Shown here piece after piece: positions 1 through 10,164 of a stretch of 28,857 nucleotides of DNA. The notes under the pieces are model-generated. The model was not told where the DNA came from. It saw nothing but the letters and a program-made list of their open reading frames with translations, and made no database searches. The DNA comes from Alectoria sarmentosa (lineage: Eukaryota > Ascomycota > Lecanoromycetes > Lecanorales > Parmeliaceae): NCBI GenBank assembly GCA_009733775.1, contig WOGZ01000387.1:1-28857 (forward strand), given 5' to 3'. A program made the position numbers and the translations under genes. Numbering within the stretch: the first letter of the stretch is position 1; each line of letters begins with the position of its first letter.

Positions 1-776
1 GAGGGGGATGGCGGAGGGGTGGAGCGAGGGGGAGAAGGAGGGGAGTGGGAGGGTGGTAAGGGAGTGGGAGGGTGGCGTTTCGGATGGTGGCGTTTGCGGG
101 GGTGGGGGTGGAAGTAGGCTGGTGAGGAGGGTTGGGGGTCAGGGGACTGGGATGTTTTCCATAGTGACAGAAGATTGATTAGTTGGAGCTTGGAGCACTT
201 GAGCCTTTGATGGGGGGGGGGGGAAGGGCTTGAGAGCTTCAGAGGTCGTTTTTGAATTGGCCAGTGTGATGATCTAGTTTATTGCAGCTCCTCGGAGTAG
301 GTAGGCCAGAGAGGTAATGTGGTGACGGAAAAGACATGTTTCGGTGAAGGAAAAAATAAAGAAGAGGATAAAAGGAGAGGGGGATGTCGCTCAAAAGCTG
401 TGACGCATGCGGGGCCGAACTGCAGCTGGAATACTTATCCAAGCACGACATGTACTCTACCTCATTCAAGTAGGCATTGGGTGTGCATGCCGCTTTCAAA
501 AGGTAAACACGTATTTGCTATGCATGGCACGGAAGCGTATGAGTCCATGTCTTCGAGAATGCTAATGGCGTCAGCTTTGGCAAAAGGGCGAAAAAAACAC
601 ATGACCAGGACATCATTGATGTAAATTGAAAAACATTGGATAACAACGATTTGGGGTATCTTCGTCCAAAGAAATAAATGCCGAGGAACCCAAGTCCACC
701 CTGCAACAGGAACAAAGAAAGAGGCCCAGGAGTCACAGCCGACATCCATCCACCAGTCCATCAAGGCCACACCATC
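1..776. other. G/purine-rich intergenic region, no gene seen
   Basis: No convincing coding region. The short open frames here start at TTG or GTG rather than ATG and resemble no family I know. The first ~230 bases are strongly G-rich on the plus strand. A 19-bp direct duplication lies at about 41-75 (two copies of GGGAGTGGGAGGGTGG at 41-56 and 60-75), and a pure G run at about 212-221. The remainder is presumably 3' flank of the minus-strand gene that ends at 777. Confidence 0.6.
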
Positions 777-3700
777 TCATCTCTTCTTGTTTACGTGAAC
801 AACTCCCCTCACAGCCCTCTTCATACTCTCAAGTCGATCTTTCTCCCTCACCACCATCCTCTCTGCCAAAGCCCTGATCGCTCTTTTCCCCAGCTTAGAA
901 TGCAACTCTTGCCATCCAGCCAACTCACTAGCGACAGTCTGCTGCGTATACGTCAATTCGCATCCTACAGTCCTCAATTCTTCCCTGCTTTTCTCTGCTT
1001 TCTCTTGCGCATCCGCGTGAATGCCTTTGCGTGTTTCATCGAGTAGACCAAGCGGCCATCGGTCGGAACGTCGTAGCGAGGAGTCGTGGCGATCAACAGC
1101 CTTTTGAATGCTAACGAGCGAGCTGATCAGCGAGTGAGGGCGAGCGAGGGATGAGAGAATGGCGAGTATAGTGGACGAGATGGCTTGCATGTCTTGATGG
1201 AAGAGCCTGTAAGGATCTGAGGGCAAAACTTCAGCGCAGGTGGTGAAACGGGAGAGAGCCTTGGTATGAGGCGAGGGGAGAAAAGCCAAGGTTGAAAAAC
1301 TCTTGGCACACAAATCCAGGGCGATGGAGAAATCTAGGAAGCAGTTAGCCAACTACCGCTGGGTTATTGGAGAAAACGTACTCGAATAGCCGACACGGAC
1401 GCTGGCGACCCTCCGTATCACGCCCTTAGTTGAATGGTTGATGCCTCGAATCGACTCCCGGGCATGCTCAACAAACGTCGAAACATCCCTCACGTCCTCG
1501 ACTGGCTCGTAATCCTCTCTGATATTCTCACTTCGGAGCTCCGCTTTCTTCCTGCTCCGCTCCGCCATCATGTCGGGTTGTATCTCTGGAAATAGAATAA
1601 ACTCCCACAGTAGCTCGTGCGTTGAAAAGGTTGAATGAGCAAGCATGATCTTTAGGAACTTGTCGAGGCGCACTTGGATGTCTTGCAGCACTGCCCTGGA
1701 AGGCCGAGAGGCTATCTGGTAGGGCGAACGAAAGTTGAAGATCGACGGAAGCCATGAAGCAGGATGTTCCACGGAAAGCCACTTGGCTAGGTTCTCGAAA
1801 TCTGTCAACGACCGCCTACAAGTGGTGACGCCGATCATTCCATTATCATTGCGGACAGCAGACTTGATAATTAAGCGTATAGAGGCATCCTCCACAAAAA
1901 ATGACCGAACAACAGCCGTCACTCGCCCGTCAGCCGCAGGGACGTTGGCAACGAGCACCATATCGTCGATGCGATTCCGGATTTCGTCGTCTTTAGCAAG
2001 TTCAACTGCAGTCATGCCTCTTGATTCTTTGGCAAGTACATCGACTCTCTGATCACTGAACAAAGCTCTGACCATGTCCATTCGACCGTATTTACTGGCC
2101 ACCATCAAGGGAGTGAAGCGCTTGTCATTGGTAGCGTTTGGGTCGGAGTCGCAATGCCTCAATATTCGCACAGCCAAGGAAGGATCATTGACCACATGGA
2201 GTAATGTATTGCCCTTTGCGTCGACGTGATCGTCCAGATGAAGCGGCTGACCGTCACCTTGCTCATGCGTAGCGAATTGCAAGGCATCGTTAACCATGTC
2301 CGCGTAATTAACATGATCGTAGGATCTGCATAAAGCGAGCAAAGGTGTCTGGCCGTTCTTGTCTTTCCTTCTCCAAGGCAGAATCTCGGAACACTGAGGA
2401 ATCAAGTATGGGGCATTAAAAAGATAATGGGCAACTGTTCGACCATGGCGATCAGCTTTGGCGAAGTAGTCAACAATGTCCTCCGTGTCTTGAGTTTGAA
2501 AGATGCAGCGTAGCAATATATCGATCAGCTCGGTGTGAGCCAACTGAACTGCAGCGCTCAGAAGCGTGGTACCCTCATTGTTAGTGTCTTCCAGCAAAAG
2601 CTTGGGCGAAAAGTATTCTTCCAAGGTCAGTAGATATTCAAGTGCTTCTGGCTGTCGTGCTTCCACGGCCATCATGAGTACCGAATTGCCGTCAGTGTCT
2701 TGGGTCTGCGCAAGCGTTTCGATTGAGGTATCGCCTTCGATGTTGCTAGACTTTGAGTCCAGAGTAGTTGTTCGGGAGATGAACGAGTACTCGGAAGAAT
2801 TTGAAAGGCTTCGCATGTCCAAGGAAACATGTTTGCCTTTGCGAGAGGCCTTTAGAGCCTGAAAAGGAAAGACGTGTGCTAAGGCGGAGCTTTCTGAAGT
2901 GTTGCCATCCTCGGTGGTTGCAGTGGACAGACGATGGTCTAATTGCTTTCTGCTCTCTTTCCCCACGAAGTGGCCCTTCTCGATGTCATCGTCGCCATCG
3001 GAGATGGCATCCTCAAAAGGCTCCTCGTGCAAAAATGGACTCGCATCTTCGTTGAGAACGGACCCCGATCCAGGATTCATAATCGCCGTGATGTCCTTGA
3101 CATCGCCACTTCTAGTAGCCTGCCATAGTATCTTGTTCCTTCTGCTTGCTTTGCGTAGGCCACCAGAGTCAGACGCCAGATAAGAAAGCACTGCTTCGAA
3201 TGTACTCAATGCATATCCAATTTCGCCGCTTTCGACATCATCGACGAAGACGAAGTTTCGCATATAGGACAGTCGAGCCTGAAGGTGCCGTACTTGGGAA
3301 CGAATAACCACAACTAGCAGTAGAGAGACCAGAGTATCGGCATTCATGGTCATTGACGAAGGAGGCTTTTCTGATCCCTCCGATCCAATCCTGTCGCTCA
3401 TCGCAAAATTGATATTCTGATCAATGGGCTGGTCGCTCGTGACGACCTTCTGCGACGCCAGAAGAATCTCCATCATCTGCTGAGGACTGCCAGCAACAGC
3501 AAGCTTGCGGAACTCTTCAACTCCCTTGGCAATCCTATTCGTCATCTGTTCCTTGCCTTTCCGGCCATTTTCTATATCAATGCCAACTTGAGCGATGTCG
3601 ATATGTTGCATCTGATGAATCCGAGACTCAAGCTCCAGATCTTCCAGGCGCTTGCTATTACGAAGCACCGGAAAGAGAGTGGAGTCGTGGACTTGCTCTG

Positions 3701-4802
3701 TGACATATCGCTCGATGATTCGCTCGACAGCAGGACCCGTAAGGTCAGTTGTAGCTCCAAGCAGAGACAATTGTTGTTTGTCCACCTGCTGAAATAACTC
3801 GATTGCTGCGGTTACTGCAGTCTCCAAGGTCTTCCGCATATGATTTTCCTCCTCATCCACACGTATGGTCGTTATGGATGGCACGGTCGGATGCCCGTTT
3901 GAGTATCTGCTGCGTAAGGAGCCATTGGTCTTGGAACGTGCGGATGCTGTTGAAGATCTTCGAGAGGTGATGGATGATTTGCGGGAAGGTGTAGGAGGTC
4001 GATCCCGTAATTCCTTGTTGAAATCTTTGAACACCTTCTCTAATCCAGGCTGCATCTGCCGTGCGATCATTGGAAAATTGTTGAGTAGCTCATTGAACGA
4101 TCGTACGTCTTTCTTTTCGACCGATACAGAGGGCCCAGGGTCTCCATGTCCGCTCGCAGGGTCTTTCACGTTATTGGCGGGAGATATCAAGCCCTTCATT
4201 AAGGTTGGAAGGATAGCCGGCGATATCTTGATTGGCTCGTAGGAGCCTACAAGAGGTCTCGAGATGTAGTATATGAGCCATTGCTGCGCATCAACATTGT
4301 CAGGATAGTATAGTAAGTCGCTGAGAAGCTGTGCCTGGTTGAGGTTTCTGAAGCCTGAAGAAGAATCAGCCAAGGAATGTCTCTCCTTGCCAATAATCTT
4401 ACCGTACCTTTATTGCTGTAGACAAACGACTCTTTCACCACAACAGTCCGTCCATTGACTGTATTGAATTGCTTTGCTTTACCCCTGTTGTCTCGGACAT
4501 TGTTGCTTCCCGGACCCGTGGGTCCAGAGATTCGGAGGACATGGCTGGCCAGGAAATCTTCGGATCCAGCCAAGTCCGCAAATGTAGAATTGGTCTCTTG
4601 GTCCTTGCCAGTCAGGAGGCACTCGGTCGTTGGAACAAGGAGGATCTCCAGTAAGTTAGCTGTTGCTTCATGGAGGTTTCCCGTGCTAGTCCGCCGGATC
4701 TCTTGGGTATGGTGGCATACTCACGTGGTTGTTGACTGGGTTGCATTGGGCAGGTAATGCACTCTTGAAGAAGGCCCGGAGGTATGGGTTGAGAGAGTGC
4801 AT
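777..4802 (-). CDS. VRL1: VPS9-ankyrin-PX protein, VRL1/VARP-like Rab5-family GEF
   Basis: Four exons: 4802-4725, 4645-4408, 4354-1382, 1333-777 (introns 79, 53 and 48 nt, all GT..AG). Together they encode 1281 aa. Separate long frames on this strand are joined because the splices restore a continuous protein, e.g. NNH joined to ILLVPTTE, and SNKG joined to FRNLNQ. The N-terminus (from MHSLNPYLRAFF) and LLVPTTE are typical of this fungal family. A VPS9 core lies at about 440-500 (NADTLVSLLLVVVIRS, then GEIGYALSTFEAVLSYL). Ankyrin-type repeats lie at ~660-900, a PX-like domain at ~915-1035, and a helical, charged BAR-like tail at ~1100-1281. By family knowledge VPS9 domains activate Rab5/Vps21 GTPases on endosomes. 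Yeast Vrl1 pairs with the SNX-BAR protein Vin1, a combination the PX and BAR-like parts fit. Orthology to VRL1 is inferred from architecture only. Confidence 0.85.
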
Positions 4803-5415
4803 TCATTCGACATACGAGCAGGCGTAACAGCTTACAGGTTCAAGTAATCATTGGATAAGTGTGGGGGTAGTGGGCGGAGGATGCTGCCTGCCTGGAACCT
4901 TCAGGCGACATGTGATGGAAAGATTTGAGGACAGCCGGTGCAAATATGCAATTGGCAGCATACGAGGGTATCAAAATTAGGCCAACTAGAGCGTGGAGAA
5001 TACTGCGTATACGATTTGCGCGAATTACACATGTAGATTGTTGCAGAGCTTGGGAACAAAGATCTGCCTGAAGAAGTGGTGGAAGTGAGGATGGACGATT
5101 ACGGGGAGCATTACGTGACCGGTGCGCAGTCATGTACAGATGGCTAAAAGCTCTCTTGGGTCACGGAAACAACATCCTCCATGGTAAGCTGCAGATGTAG
5201 CAGGCTATCGCGTTGAAAGGTTTATCGTGCTTCAAACTGTAGATATAAACTGGAATCCTATTTGAGAGTGGCGACCGAGATCCTGCGTCCGATGACGCCT
5301 CGCTACCCCTTTTTCCACCTCGACAGAAGATATGATATTATACACTTGATGCTTGCTTTTTCATGCGCGCTAAAATGCAGGACAAGATACCATTAGAGCA
5401 GCTGAGAAAGTCACA
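4803..5415. other. Intergenic region: 5' flank of the VPS9 gene, 3' flank of TIM44
   Basis: About 610 bases with no supported gene. The one longer minus-strand frame (4840-5133) starts with ATG but has no recognisable domain and lies where the promoter and 5' UTR of the VPS9-ankyrin gene should be. No clear promoter motif could be picked out. Confidence 0.5.
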
Positions 5416-7004
5416 TCATATGTAATCCCGAGCGCTCTTCTGCAGCTCGATCAACCGCCATCCCCTCGTATCCGGATTGTTGACATCTTCCGGCGTCCTT
5501 GTCACCCCAAGAGCGTAAGTGACAAGCTGCACCCTATCCTCCATGCCCGCTGCCAGTTCGTTCGTCTTGGCTTTTCGGTAAACATGAACTTCTTGCGTGC
5601 GGCAGGTGATGATAAAGACGGGGATTGCGCCTGGTTCGAGCATGCGGGCAGAGACTATGTCGACATGCCGTATGTCCAATATACGGCCATCGGATTTCAG
5701 GCCGGCGGTAGTGTATTGCTGTGTTAAGGCAGCGTAGACCTGGTATTGCGCGGCGGACAACCAGAGCTTCAGGGTCTCCGTGTCGCCTTTTACGTAAGCG
5801 TCTAGGACTTCAGGAAGGATGTATTCGCGCATTTCGCGAAGGAAGGGCTCGACTTGAAATGATGGATCCATCTCACGGAATTTCTTGATGACTCGAGCAC
5901 TTTCATTTTCGGCGAAAAAGCCAGCGACGCGGTCCGTGATGCTGCGGGCCGTCGATACGATGGGGTTTTCGGATTCGTTGTAGCTCGATTTGAGGGAGAA
6001 GAGGGATTGCATAAGAGGGTTGGAGTCTTTGAAGTTTGTCCATGTTTGGTGGAATTTGGAATCTTTGTGCAGGGTGACATTTGTGCCGGCACTGAGAAGA
6101 GGTTAGTAGATGTCCATATGCCTCTCGTTCTGGAAACCTACTCTGGGTCTTCCTCCATCTTCTCTACCCGCTTGCCTGACAGCCCTCCAGATTCTTTCAG
6201 CTCCCTCAGCTCGCGAATCTTTTTTCTTTCCTCTTTTTCCACCCAGCCGCCATATCTTGAGCTGCTACCATCATCGATGACATCTTTAACACTTTTGTAG
6301 ATCTTGGTCTCCCTCACAGGTTTCGTAGCTGCGTCAATTCCCCGACCTGTAGCATTGACGCCAGACCGTACACCTTTCACGACCGTCGAATCCCATGTCC
6401 ATGCAGCGCTTTGTCCTAATACCTTTCCTGTCCCTTTGAGCGCCGATCCTGTTACTGATGTGGCCGCCCCATATGCACGGCTGGATGCTTCTCGAGCCTT
6501 TCTCACGGACTCGTTCTCGGTAAATTGATGTGCTGAGTGTGAAAGCGCTTTTGTAGACTCGTTCCATTCTTTGGAAGCCTGAAATTCGGACTGGAGTGTT
6601 TCTGTGAACACCTGCCATGGTGATTTGTTTCCATGCGGAGGGGGAGGTGGCGGGTCGTCTTTCTTCTTTTGCTCGTTTTCACCCTTTCCAGTCTCCTCCT
6701 CTTTCTCGCTTCCAGTCTCCTCCTTCTTGCTACTTGCGCGACGGCTCTCTCTCTCTTTCTCGCTCTCTTTTTGAGCCTCTCGATATGCCCGCTCTGCAGC
6801 ACTGTCCGTTTCCTCCGACGCTGCTTCTCGACCTTGGGTTCCCGTATCCACACCGGGTTTTACTTCTTGCCTTGGGGAATCCTTTGGCTTGTCTTCTGAT
6901 TTCAAGTCTCTGAAACTGATGGCGTTCACGGGGGGCGTTGTAGAAAAAGCACTTCTCGATAGCTGGTCAAGGAAGCTGTGAGGTCGCCGTGAAGAAGTTA
7001 TCAT
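5416..7004 (-). CDS. TIM44: Mitochondrial import subunit Tim44
   Basis: Two exons, 7004-6142 and 6091-5416, joined across a 50-nt intron (donor GTAGGT, acceptor CTCAG). They encode 512 aa, and the join gives EEDPDAGTNVTLHKDS in frame. Tim44 tethers mtHsp70 to the TIM23 channel on the matrix side of the inner membrane. The N-terminus (MITSSRRPHSFLDQLSRSAFS) is a basic, Ser-rich presequence with an R-x-x-F/S-type cleavage context. A highly charged low-complexity stretch and a proline run follow, then family-typical segments (ATKPVRETKIYKSV, then GGWVEKEERKK). The C-terminal Tim44 domain begins around YNESENPIVS and contains MDPSFQVEPFLREMREYILPE. The start is uncertain: the frame stays open upstream, and ATG at 7175 would add 57 residues that also look like a presequence. 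It is divergent from the mitoribosomal gene at 7411. Confidence 0.93.
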
Positions 7005-7410
7005 TTGCGAAAAAATGAGAGATGATATAAAGGCATTTTTATTGCGAAGCTCGCTTTGTTCTCGTCGAAAAGATGCTGTTCGCCCACTTGGGTATATTGC
7101 AGCAGAGGTAAAGCATCTTGCTACAAGTCTACCCCGATTTTGAGTGTGCCGCAGCAAATGTAAGGGTGGCCTCATGCTAGTAGTCTCTGCAAATTCAGCA
7201 GTCCATTTGAAGGCACTGCCCGACTTTGGAATCAGAACGCGTAAACATTCAGTCATTAAAGCACAAATCAATTGGCCGGCGGCGCAAATTGCGTAGAGTG
7301 GGCAATACTCCGCTACGGTAGCCGACAAGACAGTCAGAGCAGTCAAGACATTTCCTGGACCTGGGGTCTCTGAGGGTCCACCATCTCGTCTAATGTAGAG
7401 AACAACTACC
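7005..7410. promoter_or_regulatory. Shared promoter region between TIM44 and uS11m
   Basis: A ~400-base gap separates two divergent nuclear genes for mitochondrial proteins, so it most likely carries both promoters. It shrinks to ~235 bases if TIM44 starts at 7175. No TATA box is obvious. The TIM44 frame remains open through all of it, up to an ATG whose bases overlap the ATG of the neighbouring gene on the other strand (CCATGA at 7409-7414). That is probably coincidental. Confidence 0.5.
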
Positions 7411-8106
7411 ATGAAGCGCTCACTATTTCAGCTACCCTTATTAAGATCAGTACGTTTTCCTTGTTGCCAAAGGATCGCCCGAGCCCAGGGACTTCTTCCA
7501 TTCCGAATCCCACATAAGCGCCTTTTGACCACCACTTCACTCAACCTCACCGATGCAGGTTCTACATCCTCCTCCACCTCTGCTACTAGTAGCCTAGCAG
7601 AGCTCTCGCAATCATTCGCATCACCACTCTCCAATACTCAAGTCGACCCTATAATACCGGCGGGCCTTGCGCGCAATTCAAGCCCCTCCCTCACCGACAT
7701 CCCCGTCATCCGTCCCCACCACCTCCACATCTACGCTACCCGCCATAACTGCCACATCACCCTGGCGGCCGGGAACAGCAACGCGATCATCTCCATCTCC
7801 TCTGGCAATATTGGGTTTAAGAAAGCCCAGAGAGGCAGCTATGACGCGGCATACCAATTGGGGGCGTATGTCATGGGTCTGATCAAGAATCAGGCCATGC
7901 TGGACGCGAACTACCAGGGGAAGGGAGGACAGATCAAACAATTAGAGATTGTATTTAGGGATTTTGGGCCCGGGAGGGAGGCAGTCACGAAGATTTTACT
8001 TGGGAGTGAGGGGAGAGCATTGAGGAGCAGGATTGTGAGAGTTATGGATTCGACGAGGCTAAAGTTTGGTGGAACGAGGAGTCCGAAACCTAGGAGGTTG
8101 GGGTAG
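7411..8106 (+). CDS. MRPS18: Mitochondrial small-subunit ribosomal protein uS11m
   Basis: Single exon, 231 aa. The C-terminal half is an S11 domain: HIYATRHNCHITL, a glycine/lysine turn GNIGFKKAQRGSYDAAYQLG, then FRDFGPGREAVTKILLGSEG and the hallmark C-terminus RLKFGGTRSPKPRRLG. uS11 binds 16S-type rRNA in the platform of the small subunit next to the mRNA exit. The N-terminal ~45 residues are rich in Arg and Leu without acidic residues, as in a mitochondrial presequence, followed by a Ser/Thr-rich linker. This is the size and layout of fungal mitochondrial S11 (yeast Mrps18) rather than cytosolic uS11, which lacks a presequence. It is divergent from TIM44. The start is the first ATG of the frame. 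Confidence 0.93.
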   Translation: MKRSLFQLPLLRSVRFPCCQRIARAQGLLPFRIPHKRLLTTTSLNLTDAGSTSSSTSATSSLAELSQSFASPLSNTQVDPIIPAGLARNSSPSLTDIPVIRPHHLHIYATRHNCHITLAAGNSNAIISISSGNIGFKKAQRGSYDAAYQLGAYVMGLIKNQAMLDANYQGKGGQIKQLEIVFRDFGPGREAVTKILLGSEGRALRSRIVRVMDSTRLKFGGTRSPKPRRLG

Positions 8107-8727
8107 GCAAGTGTGTTGATGTGTATACTACGTTGAATTCGGTGGACTGGTCTGGTGTGCTATCGTTTTTTTTACGGCGACCTGTTAGCCTTGACCTGGA
8201 GGAACGACGTCACAAGACCAGCGTGTTCTGGCTGAAAGCTTTCCAACTGACACAATTTGATGTCTTTTAATGCCCAGGTTGGGTCGAGTGACTGGCGGCC
8301 TCGAACTACTTCCTGCATCCACTACAACGCCATGTGCCGACACGACGATCTTTACTACTTGCAAAGCCCAGGGGATTGGCACATTGCGTCCTCATACTAT
8401 CCTGAACTTCCGAAGGTACGAGGCGTGACGAAGGTTCTTTACAGTGGAAGCATCTTCGCACGCTACGCTCTTAAACCTGATTTCTGGCAAGAAAAAGAGA
8501 CGAATATCTAAATAGGAGCCATTTCTTCGCCGCTGGGGAACTGGTTCCCCAGGCGAATGTGGTATTGAATCCCTTCACTGGGATATTCTCAGGGAGAGCT
8601 CTGTAGCTTGCAGAGACCCCGAGCCTTTGGCATTATCTAGCGGGAGATCAGTCCTTGGCTTAATATATATATATTTTTGCCGTATAAATGACACCCAAAC
8701 ACCTTCGCTAAAGCCGAACCACGACCA
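8107..8727. other. Convergent intergenic region with a strong hairpin
   Basis: This is the 3' flank of both uS11m (plus) and the PPPDE gene (minus). An 83-codon plus-strand frame (ATG at 8260, ending 8511) has no recognisable domain and lies downstream of uS11m, so I do not call it. The main feature is the hairpin at 8526-8557, listed separately. An A/T run (TATATATATATTTTT) near 8663-8677 could serve in 3' end formation. Confidence 0.5.
8526..8557. repeat. Near-perfect inverted repeat (hairpin)
   Basis: Arms TTCGCC + TGGGGAAC and GTTCCCCA + GGCGAA are exactly complementary over 14 pairs, with a 2-nt loop (TG) and one 2-nt bulge (GC at 8532-8533). It sits between the converging 3' ends of uS11m and the PPPDE gene. 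In transcript it would be a very stable stem. It could mark overlapping 3' ends, or be the remnant of a small inverted-repeat element. The sequence shows the structure; the role is unknown. Confidence 0.8.
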
Positions 8728-9602
8728 TCAATAACGACCCTTTGGCGGTGGCGCTCTTTCGCTCGCAGGCACTATTCTATCGTCCGTATCTCTCACAGCT
8801 CTTTTTCCCTTCCCACTCCCACCCTTTCTTCTGTCCCTGTCACTATCCCAACCTTCATCCTCACCACCTATCGTAGTGCCTTTTGTGCTGTTTTGATAGC
8901 TTGAGCCCCGATGATACTGTTGCCGTAACATTGACGTCCGCTCATCCTCGACGTCCTCGTCCTCCTCTATCAGCTCCCCATCGGCCGTGTCATGGTCTGG
9001 CGGCGCAATCCATTCCCTAGGCACAACGCAGGGGAGCGCAACACCTATGCTTGCGGCTCTGTTTAACCATGCTGGCGCAGGCTTACTCGTGAGCTTCTCG
9101 CAAAGATGGCTGGTGAAGTGGTTGCAATTATTAGAGAGGAGGTTGTAGGACGTTCCTTGGAACTCTTGCGAGACTTCTTTGATTACGTTCTCGATTTCAT
9201 TTTCGAGGCGGAAGGTGAAACCTTGCAGTAGCTCGCAACGAAATGTACCTCCAGGTGGCTCCATATGTGGTTTTGTCCAGTAAACTCCCGACATTCCAGC
9301 TTTTTCATGGCCGCCGAATGCGTATTCTCTATTCAAGCTCTTTACGACAACCCCTGTGTGAAGAAGGGAGCTACCAATGAACCAGAGGGCGGAGGCGAGT
9401 GTGCCTGGCTTTGCTCTGTCGGATCAGAATAAGGAAAAATGCGTAGGACGGGAAGACATACGGGTAGGAGGTCGTAGACATTAATGAGGATCTCTGTTTT
9501 CTGAACGGACGCTGGGGAACGGTTGCTACCATGAGCACGTTGGCTTTTGGAGGGCGTGTGTGACCGCGATCGAGGGTTCTTTCGCTGGCTCTTTGATGAC
9601 AT
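8728..9602 (-). CDS. PPPDE-family (DeSI-like) deSUMOylating/deubiquitinating peptidase
   Basis: Two exons, 9602-9462 and 9408-8728 (53-nt intron, donor GTATGT), encode 273 aa. The join reads VYDLLP then PGTLASALWFIGSSLLHTGVVV, the usual order in this family. PPPDE proteins have a permuted papain-like fold with a Cys-His dyad and remove SUMO or ubiquitin. The catalytic His is seen as H64 in SSLLHTGVVV and the Cys as C142 in LLSNNCNHFT. Other family blocks are REYAFGGH and GVYWTKP. The first ~35 residues are basic and disordered. After ~165 the tail is acidic and then basic and low-complexity (EEDEDVEDE, RRKGGSGKGKR), probably disordered. Whether it acts on SUMO or ubiquitin cannot be told. Divergent from OLA1. 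Confidence 0.9.
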
Positions 9603-10164
9603 GGTGAATTAGGAGCGTGATAAATAGAGCTGCGGAGGAGACGGACGGCGCCGAAAAGTAGAGACTGCTGTGGCCGTAACGAGAGTTGCAGAAAGCAACG
9701 AGCGGTGAGGGTAGAGGCCTGATGTACAAAGAGAGGAATATGTAGGTCAGATGAGACGTGAGCTATATGTTCAGCAGGGCTGTCTTTGAGACACTGAGCG
9801 CTCATGGGGGCTGCCCTTGGCCGTTGATCCTAGAGCGCGTCTCTCGGCGGCAACGATAGCGGCTGCCGTAGGCCTAAGACCCCTAAGGTATGTTCGAATT
9901 CTGCAACGCACAATTCTTACTACACGGTACACACATGAGTTGATCGATTGAAGAGAGGGGCCATTGCTCTCTCCACCAAGTCTCAGTACGGGTCATCATT
10001 TTCACCTACGTTCCCTCTTCACTTCAATCCTTTGCGCACTTTTCCCGAGAGCAGCAGGATCTGCCTTTGAACTCCACCTCCAGCCATCATTCCTGCTTTC
10101 AGTCCGACTCAACGCCCCTACTGCCCGGCTCTTCACAAAACCCTCAGCCAAACATCGAAGCAGG
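9603..10164. promoter_or_regulatory. Shared promoter region of the PPPDE gene and OLA1
   Basis: About 560 bases between divergent starts. The plus strand before the OLA1 ATG is pyrimidine-rich (around 9990-10130), as in many fungal 5' UTRs. A minus-strand ATG at 9805 opens a frame that overlaps the PPPDE start in another frame. If transcribed it would be an overlapping upstream ORF, but nothing supports its being a gene. Confidence 0.5.

Noticed and set aside
4840..5133. 97-codon minus-strand frame upstream of the VPS9 gene
   Set aside because: No recognisable content; it lies in the expected promoter/5' UTR and cannot be spliced to the gene in an obvious way.
8260..8511. 83-codon plus-strand frame downstream of uS11m
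   Set aside because: No domain, signal peptide or conserved-looking motif. It sits in the 3' flank of uS11m, so it is likely a chance frame.
9371..9805. 144-codon minus-strand frame with ATG overlapping the PPPDE start
   Set aside because: It is an out-of-frame shadow of exon 1 and the intron of the PPPDE gene. It could at most be an overlapping upstream ORF.
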